Positions 51,151-61,300 of a stretch of DNA of 64,000 nucleotides are shown piece by piece. Position numbers and translations under genes: made by a program. The notes under the pieces were generated by a model, which was not told the origin of the DNA, searched no databases, and worked only from the letters and a program-made list of their open reading frames with translations. How positions within the stretch are numbered: position 1 is the stretch's first letter; every line of letters begins with the position of its first letter. The stretch lies in assembly GCA_026874595.1 (NCBI GenBank), contig CM049321.1, positions 11,753,479 through 11,817,478 of the forward strand, given 5' to 3'. Origin of the DNA: Sipunculus nudus (Eukaryota > Annelida > Sipuncula > Golfingiida > Sipunculidae).

Positions 51151-54100
51151 GTTTTTTCTCAATAAGCAAAGCATAAGCAAAACGCAAGCTAATTGTAAGC
51201 AAAGAAACAATATCTTCACAAATTCTTTTTGCGACTATTTTCTGAGGACATAATGTATTATTTGGGTTCCAGGGAGTCTAATGTCGGAAACAGTAGAAAA
51301 TTGTAGATAAATTGGGAAAGAAATAAGAAAATGGGTCTCGAAATCGATATTATCCCCTTTAGAAAATAGCAATATTTTATATTTCGACTTTTATTGAAAT
51401 ATTTTGCCATTTTTATTTAGAATCCGATTCACTAAGCGTCACTATTTTGTCGCCAAGAAACTTGTCTGCGTACGCATGGGTCATATTCGTGTGTATTTGT
51501 CGAAAAATGCTTTATTTCTGTGGTGTTTTCTCAATAAGCAAAGCATAAGCCAAACGTAAGCAAATTGTAAGCAAAGGAACAATGTCTTCATAAATTCTTG
51601 TTGTAAATATTTTCTAGAGACATAATGTTTTATTTGACTAACCCGGAGCCTAATTATATCGGAAACGGTACAAAACAGTAGATCAATTGATAAAAAATTA
51701 AAAAAAGGGTCACTATAATCCCTAACATCTCTTATTGGAAATAGCAATCTTTTACATTTCTAATATTGATTGAACGATTGTTCCCTTTACTTTTAGATTA
51801 ATGTTCACTAGGTGGCACCATTGTGTAGCCAGGGAATTAGTCTGCGTCCCTACGGGACATATTCGTGTGTATTTTTTTTTAAAATGCTTCATTTCTGTGG
51901 TGTTTTCTCAATAAGCAAAGCATAAGCAAAACGCAAGCAATTTGTAAGCAAAGAAACAATATCTTCATAAATTCACTTTGCGACTATTTTCTGAGGACAT
52001 AATGTATTATTAGGGTTCCAGGGAGTCTAATCGTGTCGGAAATAGTGGAAAATTGTAGATAAATTGGGAAAGATTTAAGAAAATGGGTCTCGAATTTAAT
52101 ATTATCCCTTTCATAAAATAGTAATATTTTATATTTTTACATTTTATTGGAAGATTTTGCCTTTTATTTTTAAATTCCTGTTGACTTAGCGTCACTATTT
52201 TGTCGCCAAGGAATTTTTCTGCGTACCTATGGGTCATATTTGTGTGTATTTGTAGAAAAATGCTTCATTTCTGTGGTGTTTTCACCGTAAGCAAAGAATA
52301 AGCAAATCGTAAGGAAAGTGTAAGCAAAGGATCTACATCTTCATCAATTCTTTTTGTGAATATTTTCTCAAGACATAATGTATTAGTTGACTAACCCGGA
52401 GCCTATTTATATCGGAAACGGTGCAAAACAGTAGATCAAATGAGAAAAAAATAAAAAAATGGGTCCATATAATCCATAACATCTCTTATTGGAAATAGCA
52501 GTCTTTTACATTTCTAATATTGATTGAACGATTGTTCCCTTAATTTTTAGATTAATGTTCACTAGGAGGCACCATTGTGTAGCAAGGGAATTAGTCTGCG
52601 TCCCTACGGGACATATTCCTGTTTATTTTTTGAAAATGCTTCATTTCTGTGGTGTTTTCTCAATAAGCAAAGCATAAGCAAAACGCAAGCAAATTGTAAG
52701 AAAAGAAACAATATCTTCACAAATTCTTTTTGCGACTATTTTCTGAGGACATAATGAATTATTAGGGTTCCAGGGAGTCTAATGTCGGAAATAGTAGAAA
52801 ATTGTAGATAAATTGGGAAAGAAATAAGAAAATGGGTCTCGAAATCGATATTATCCCTTTTAGAAAATAGCAATATTTTATATTTCGACTTTATTGAAAG
52901 ATTTTGCCATTTTTATTTAGAATCCGATTCACTAAGCGTCACTATTTTGTCGCCAAGAAACTTGTCTGCGTACGCATGGGTCATATTCGTGTGTATTTGT
53001 CGAAAAATGCTTCATTTCTGTGGTGTTTTCTCAATAAGCAAAGCATAAGCCAAACGTAAGCAAATTGTAAGCAAAGGAACAATGTCTTCATAAATTCTTG
53101 TTGTAAATATTTTCTAGAGACATAATGTTTTTTTTGACTAACCCGGAGCCTAATTATATCGGAAACGGTACAAAACAGTAGATCAATTGATAAAAAATTA
53201 AAAAAAGGGTCACTATAATCCCTAACATCTCTTATTGGAAATAGGAATCTTTTACATTTCTAATATTGATTGAACGATTGTTCCCTTTACTTTTAGATTA
53301 ATGTTCACTAGGAAGCACCATTGTGTAGCCAGGGAATTAGTCTGCGTTCCTACGGGACATATTCGTGTGTATTTTTTTTTAAAATGCTTCATTTCTGTGG
53401 TGTTTTCTCAATAAGCAAAGCATAAGCAAAACGCAAGCAATTTGTAAGCAAAGAAACAATATCTTCATAAATTCACTTTGCGACTATTTTCTGAGGACAT
53501 AATGTATTATTAGGGTTCCAGGGAGTCTAATCGTGTCGGAAATAGTGGAAAATTGTAGATAAATTGGGAAAGATTTAAGAAAATGGGTCTCGAATTTAAT
53601 ATTATCCCTTTCATAAAATAGTAATATTTTATATTTTTACATTTTATTGGAAGATTTTGCCTTTTATTTTTAAATTCCTGTTGACTTAGCGTCACTATTT
53701 TGTCGCCAAGGAATTTTTCTGCGTACCTATGGGTCATATTTGTGTGTATTTGTAGAAAAATGCTTCATTTCTGTGGTGTTTTCACCGTAAGCAAAGAATA
53801 AGCAAATCGTAAGGAAAGTGTAAGCAAAGGATCTACATCTTCATCAATTCTTTTTGTGAATATTTTCTCAAGACATAATGTATTAGTTGACTAACCCGGA
53901 GCCTATTTATATCGGAAACGGTGCAAAACAGTAGATCAAATGAGAAAAAAATAAAAAAATGGGTCCATATAATCCATAACATCTCTTATTGGAAATAGCA
54001 GTCTTTTACATTTCTAATATTGATTGAACGATTGTTCCCTTAATTTTTAGATTAATGTTCACTAGGAGGCACCATTGTGTAGCAAGGGAATTAGTCTGCG

Positions 54101-56165
54101 TCCCTACGGGACATATTCCTGTTTATTTTTTGAAAATGCTTCATTTCTGTGGTGTTTTCTCAATAAGCAAAGCATAAGCAAAACGCAAGCAAATTGTAAG
54201 AAAAGAAACAATATCTTCACAAATTCTTTTTGCGACTATTTTCTGAGGACATAATGAATTATTAGGGTTCCAGGGAGTCTAATGTCGGAAATAGTAGAAA
54301 ATTGTAGATAAATTGGGAAAGAAATAAGAAAATGGGTCTCGAAATCGATATTATCCCTTTTAGAAAATAGCAATATTTTATATTTCGACTTTATTGAAAG
54401 ATTTTGCCATTTTTATTTAGAATCCGATTCACTAAGCGTCACTATTTTGTCGCCAAGAAACTTGTCTGCGTACGCATGGGTCATATTCGTGTGTATTTGT
54501 CGAAAAATGCTTCATTTCTGTGGTGTTTTCTCAATAAGCAAAGCATAAGCCAAACGTAAGCAAATTGTAAGCAAAGGAACAATGTCTTCATAAATTCTTG
54601 TTGTAAATATTTTCTAGAGACATAATGTTTTTTTTGACTAACCCGGAGCCTAATTATATCGGAAACGGTACAAAACAGTAGATCAATTGATAAAAAATTA
54701 AAAAAAGGGTCACTATAATCCCTAACATCTCTTATTGGAAATAGGAATCTTTTACATTTCTAATATTGATTGAACGATTGTTCCCTTTACTTTTAGATTA
54801 ATGTTCACTAGGAAGCACCATTGTGTAGCCAGGGAATTAGTCTGCGTTCCTACGGGACATATTCGTGTGTATTTTTTTTTAAAATGCTTCATTTCTGTGG
54901 TGTTTTCTCAATAAGCAAAGCATAAGCAAAACGCAAGCAATTTGTAAGCAAAGAAACAATATCTTCATAAATTCACTTTGCGACTATTTTCTGAGGACAT
55001 AATGTATTATTAGGGTTCCAGGGAGTCTAATCGTGTCGGAAATAGTGGAAAATTGTAGATAAATTGGGAAAGATTTAAGAAAATGGGTCTCGAATTTAAT
55101 ATTATCCCTTTCATAAAATAGTAATATTTTATATTTTTACATTTTATTGGAAGATTTTGCCTTTTATTTTTAAATTCCTGTTGACTTAGCGTCACTATTT
55201 TGTCGCCAAGGAATTTTTCTGCGTACCTATGGGTCATATTTGTGTGTATTTGTAGAAAAATGCTTCATTTCTGTGGTGTTTTCACCGTGAGCAAAGAATA
55301 AGCAAATCGTAAGGAAAGTGTAAGCAAAGGATCTACATCTTCATCAATTCTTTTTGTGAATATTTTCTCAAGACATAATGTATTAGTTGACTAACCCGGA
55401 GCCTATTTATATCGGAAACGGTGCAAAATAGTAGATCAAATGAGAAAAAAATAAAAAAATGGGTCCATATAATCCATAACATCTCTTATTGGGAATAGCA
55501 GTCTTTTACATTTCTAATATTGATTGAACGATTGTTCCCTTAATTTTTAGATTAATGTTCACTAGGAGGCACCATTGGGTAGCAAGGGAATTAGTCTGCG
55601 TCCCTACGGGACATATTCGTGTTTATTTTTTGAAAATGCTTCATTTCTGTGGTGTTTTCTCAATAAGCAAAGCATAAGCAAAACGCAAGCAAATTGTAAG
55701 AAAAGAAACAATATCTTCACAAATTCTTTTTGCGACTATTTTCTGAGGACATAATGAATTATTAGGGTTCCAGGGAGTCTAATGTCGGAAATAGTAGAAA
55801 ATTGTAGATAAATTGGGAAAGAAATAAGAAAATGGGTTTCGAAATCGATATTATCCCTTTTAGAAAATAGCAATATTTTATATTTCGACTTTTTATTGAA
55901 AGTTTTGCCATTTTTATTTAGAATCCGATTCACTAAGCGTCACTATTTTGTCGCCAAGAGACTTGTCTGCGTACCCATGGGTCATATTCGTGTGTATTTG
56001 TAGAAAAATGCTTCATTTCTGTGGTGTTTTCTCAATAAGCAAAGCATAAGCCAAACGTAAGCAAATTGTAAGCAAAGGAACAATGTCTTCATAAATTCTT
56101 GTTGTAAATATTTTCTAGAGACATAATGTATTATTTGACTAACCCGGAGCCTTATTATATCGGAA
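51151..56165. repeat. 4-monomer higher-order repeat, 1,500 bp unit, about 3.3 copies
   Basis: Landmarks at 52010, 53510 and 55010 are exactly 1,500 bp apart, as are TACGCATGGG at about 51471, 52971 and 54471. Unit markers are GTCTAATGTCGG (missing three bases against the usual form), AAGCCAAACG and ATTCTTGTTGTAA. Copies two and three differ by only a few bases. The left part of copy one is less similar. The last partial copy fades after GCCAAACG near 56050 and ATTCTTGTTG near 56095. Confidence 0.92.
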
Positions 56166-58330
56166 ACGGTGCAAAACAGTAGATCAAATGGGAAAAAATT
56201 TAAAACAATGGGTCTCGAATTTAATATTATCCCTTTCATAAAAAAGTCATATTTCATATTTTTACATTAATTGAAAGATTTTGCCTTTTATTTTTAGATT
56301 CCTGTTCACTAAGCGTCGCTATTTTGTCGCCAAGGAACTTGTCTGCGTACCCATGGGTCATATTTATGTGTATTTGTAGAAAAATGCTTCATTTCTGTGG
56401 TGTTTTCTCAATAAGCAAAGCATAAGCAAAACGCAAGCAATTTTTAAGCAAAGAAACAATATCTTCATAAATTCGTTTTGCGACTATTTTCTGAGGACAT
56501 AATGAATTATTAGGGTTCCAGGGAGTCTAGTCATGTCGGAAATAGTGAAAAATTGTAGATAAATTGGGAAAGAACTAAGAAAATGGGTTTCGTAATCGAT
56601 ATTGTCCCTTTTAGAAAATAGCAATATTTTAAATTTCGACCTTTATTGAAAGATTTTGCCATTTTTATTTAGAATCCGGTTCACTAAGCGTCACTATTTT
56701 GTCGCCAAGAAACTTGTCTGCGTACCCATGGGTCATATTCGTGTGTATTTGTAGAAAAATGCTTCATTTCTGTGGTGTTTTCACCGTAAGCAAAGTATAA
56801 GCAAAGCGTAAGGATAGTGTAAGCAAAGGAACTACATCTTCATAAATTCTTTTTTGTGAATATTTTCTCAAGACATAATGTATTAGTTGACTAACCAGGA
56901 GCCTAATTATAACGGAAACGGTGCAAAACAGTAGATCAAATGAGAAAAAAATTAAAAAATGGGTCCCTATAATCCATAATATATTTTATTGGAAATAGCA
57001 GTCTTTTACATTTCTAATATTGATTGAACGATTATGCCCTTTATTTTTAGATTAATGTTCACTAGGAGGCACCATTGTGTAGCCAGGGAATTAGTCTGCG
57101 TCCCTACGGGACATATTCGTGTGTATTTTTTTAAAAATGCTTCATTTCTGTGGTGTTTTCTCAATAAGCAAAGCATAAGCAAAACGCTAGCAAATTGTAA
57201 GCAAAGGAACAATGTCTTCTTAAATTCTTTTTGCAACTATTTTCTGAGGACATAATGTATTATTAGGCTTCCAGGGAGTCTAATCATGTCAAAAATAGTG
57301 GAAAATTGTAGAAAAATTGGGAAAGAAATAAGAAAATGGGTCTCGAAATCGATATTATCCCTTTCAGAAAATAGCAATATTTTATATTTGGACTTTTCAT
57401 TGAAAGATTTTACTATTTTTATTTAGAATCCGGTTCACTAAGCATCACGGTTTTGTCGCAAAGAAACTTGTCTCCGTACCCATGTGTCATATTCGTGTGT
57501 ATTTGTAGAAAAATGCTTCATTTCTGTGGTGTTTCCTCAATAAGCAAAGCATAAGCAAAACGTAAGCAAATTGTAAGTAAAGGAACAATGTCTTCATAAA
57601 TTCTTTTTGTGAATATTTTCTGGAGACATAATGTATTATTTGACTAACCCGGAGCCTAATTATATCGGAAACGGTGCAAAACAGTAGATCAAATGAGAAA
57701 AAAATAAAAAATGGGTCGCTATAATCCCTAACGTCTATTATTGGAAATAGCAGTCTTTTACATTTTTAATATGGATTGAACGATTGTTCCCTTTACTTTT
57801 AGATTAATGTTCACTAGGAGGCACCATTGTGTATCCAGGGAATTAATCTGCGTCCCTACGGGACATATTCGTGTGTATTTTTTTAAAAATGCTTCATTTC
57901 TGTGGTGTTTTCTCAATAAGCAAAGCATAAGCAAAACGCAAGCAAATTGTAAGCAAGGGAACAATGTCTTCTTAAATTCTTTTTGCAACTATTTTCTGAG
58001 GACATAATGTATTAATAGGCTTCCAGAGAGTCTAATCATGTCGGAAGTAGTGGAAAATTGTAGATAAATTGGGAAAGAAATAAGAAAATTGGTCTCCAAA
58101 TCGATATTATCCCTTTCAGAAAATAGCAATATTTCATATTTCGACTTTTCATTGAAAGATTTTGCCATTTTTATTGAGAATCCGGTTGACTTAGCGTCAC
58201 TATTTTGTCGCCAAGAAACTTGTCTGCGTACCCATGGGTCATATTCGTGTGTATTTGTAGAAAATGCTTCATTTCTGTGGTGTTTTCTCAATAAGCAAAG
58301 CATAAGCAAAACTTAAGGAAATTGTAAGCA
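56166..58330. repeat. Diverged satellite monomers, related to the LINE flanks
   Basis: A T1-like tail joins a C head at 56210 with the same AAAACAATGGGTCTCG junction as at 44051. The block 56950-57730 matches 45500-46330, and 57700-58010 matches about 50200-50500. Together they look like the satellite on both sides of the LINE but with one monomer fewer. Confidence 0.85.
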
Positions 58331-61300
58331 AAGGAACAATGTCTTCATAAATTCTTTTTGTAAATATTTTCTAGAGACATAATGTATTAGTTGACTAACA
58401 AAGAGCCTAATTATATCGGAAACGGTGCAAAGCAGTAGATCAAATGAGAAAAAAATAAACAATGGGTCGCTATAATCCCTAACATCTCTTATTGGAAATA
58501 GCTGTCTTTTACATTTTTAATATGGATTGACGGATTGTTCACTTTACTTTTAGATTAATGTTCACTAGGAGGCACCATTGTGTAGGAAGGGAATTAGCCT
58601 GCGTCCCTACGGGACATATTCGTGTGTATTTTTTGAAAATGCTTCATTTCTGTGGTGTTTTCTCAATAACCAAAGCGTAAGCAAAACGCAAGCAAATTGT
58701 AGGGTAAGAAACAATATCTACATAAATTCTTTTTGCGACTATTTTCTGAGGACATAATGTACTATTCGGGTTCCAGGGAGTCTAATCATGTCGGAAATAG
58801 TGTAAATTGTAGATAAATTGGGAAGGAAATAAGAAAATGGGTCTCAAATTTAATATTATCCCTTTCATAAAATAGTAATATTTCATATTTTTAGATTTTA
58901 TTGAAAGATTTTGCCTTTTATTTTTAGATTCCTGTTCACTTAGCGTCGCTATTTTGTCGCCAAGGAACTTGTCTGCGTACCCATGGGTCATATTCGTGTG
59001 TATTTGTAGAAAAATGCTTCATTTCTGTGGTGTTTTCTCAATAAGCAAAGCATAAGCAAAACGCAAGCAATTTTTAAGCAAAGAAACAATATCTTCATAA
59101 ATTCTTTTTGCGACTATTTTCTGAGGACATAATGAATTATTAGGGTTCCAGGGAGTCTAATCATGTCGGAAATAGTAGAAAATTGTTGATAAATTGAGAA
59201 AGAATTAAGAAAATGGGTCTCGGAATCGATATTGTCCCTTTTAGAAAATAGCAATATTTTTAATTTCGACTTTTTATTGAAAAATTTTGCCATTTTTATT
59301 TAGAATCCGGTTCACTAAGCGTCACTATTTTGTCGCCAAGAAACTTGTCTGCGTACCCATGGGTCATATTCGTGTGTATTTGTAGAAATATGCTTCATTT
59401 CTTTAGTGTTTTCACCGTAAGCAAAGAATAAGCAAAGCGTAAGGAAAGTGTAAGCAAAGGAACTACATCTTCATAAATTCTTTTTGTGAATATTTTCTCA
59501 AGACATAATGTATTAGTTGACTAACCAGGAGCCAAATTATATCGGAAACGGTGCAAAACAGTAGATCAAATGAGAAAAAAAATAAAAAATGGCTCCCTAT
59601 AATCCCTAACATCTCTTATTGGAAATAGCAGTCTTTTACATTTCTAATATTGATTGAACGATTGTTCCCTTTACTTTTAGAATAATGTTCACTAGGAGGC
59701 ACCATTGTGTAGGAAGGGAATTAGCCTGCGTCCCTACGGGACATATTCGTGTGTATTTTTTGAAAATGCTTCATTTCTGTGGTGTTTTCTCAATAACCAA
59801 AGCGTAAGCAAAACGCAAGCAAATTGTAGGGTAAGAAACAATATCTTCATAAATTCTTTTTGCGACTATTTTCTGAGGACATAATGTACTATTCGGGTTC
59901 CAGGGAGTCTAATCATGTCGGAAATAGTGTAAATTGTAGATAAATTGGAAAGGAAATAAGAAAATGGGTCTCAAATTTAATATTATCCCTTTCATAAAAT
60001 AGTAATATTTCATATTTTTACATTTTATTGAAAGATTTTGCCTTTTATTTTTAGATTCCTGTTCACTTAGCGTCGCTATTTTGTCGCCAAGGAACTTGTC
60101 TGCGTACCCATGGGTCATATTCGTGTGTATTTGTAGAAAAATGCTTCATTTCTGTGGTGTTTTCTCAATAAGCAAAGCATAAGCAAAACGCAAGCAATTT
60201 TTAAGCAAAGAAACAATATCTTCATAAATTCTTTTTGCGACTATTTTCTGAGGACATAATGAATTATTAGGGTTCCAGGGAGTCTAATCATGTCGGAAAT
60301 AGTGGAAAATTGTAGATAAATTGGGAAAGAATTAAGAAAATGGGTCTCGGAATCGATATTGTCCCTTTTAGAAAATAGCAATATTTTAAATTTCGACTTT
60401 TTATTGAAAAATTTTGCCATTTTTATTTAGAATCCGGTTCACTAAGCGTCACTTTTTTGTCGCCAAGAAACTTGTCTGCGTACCCATGGGTCATATTCGT
60501 GTGTATTTGTAGAAATATGCTTCATTTCTGTGGTGTTTCCTCAAGCAAAGCATAAGCAAAACTTAAGCAAATTGTAAGCAAAGGAACAATGTCTTCATAA
60601 ATTCTTTTTGTAAATATTTTCTAGAGACATAATGTATTAGTTGACTAACAAGGAGCCTAATTATATCGGAAACGGTGCAAAGCAGTAGATCAAATGAGAA
60701 AAAAATAAACAATGGGTCGCTATAATCCCTAACATCTCTTATTGGAAATAGCAGTCTTTTACATTTTTAATATGGATTGACGGATTGTTCACTTTATTTT
60801 TAGATTAATGTTCACTAGGAGGCACCATTGTGTAGGAAGGGAATTAGCCTGCGTCCCTACGGGACATATTCGTGTGTATTTTTTGAAAATGCTTCATTTC
60901 TGTGGTGTTTTCTCAATAACCAAAGCGTAAGCAAAACGCAAGCAAATTGTAGGGTAAGAAACAATATCTTCATAAATTCTTTTTTGCGACTATTTTCTGA
61001 GGACATAATGTACTATTCGGGTTCCAGGGAGTCTAATCATGTCGGAAATAGTGTAAATTGTAGATAAATTGGGAAGGAAATTAGAAAATGGGTCTCAAAT
61101 TTAATATTATCCCTTTCATAAAATAGTAATATTTCATATTTTTACATTTTATTGAAAGATTTTGCCTTTTATTTTTAGATTCCTGTTCACTTAGCGTCGC
61201 TATTTTGTCGCCAAGGAACTTGTCTGCGTACCCATGGGTCATATTCGTGTGTATTTGTAGAAAAATGCTTCATTTCTGTGGTGTTTTCTCAATAAGCAAA

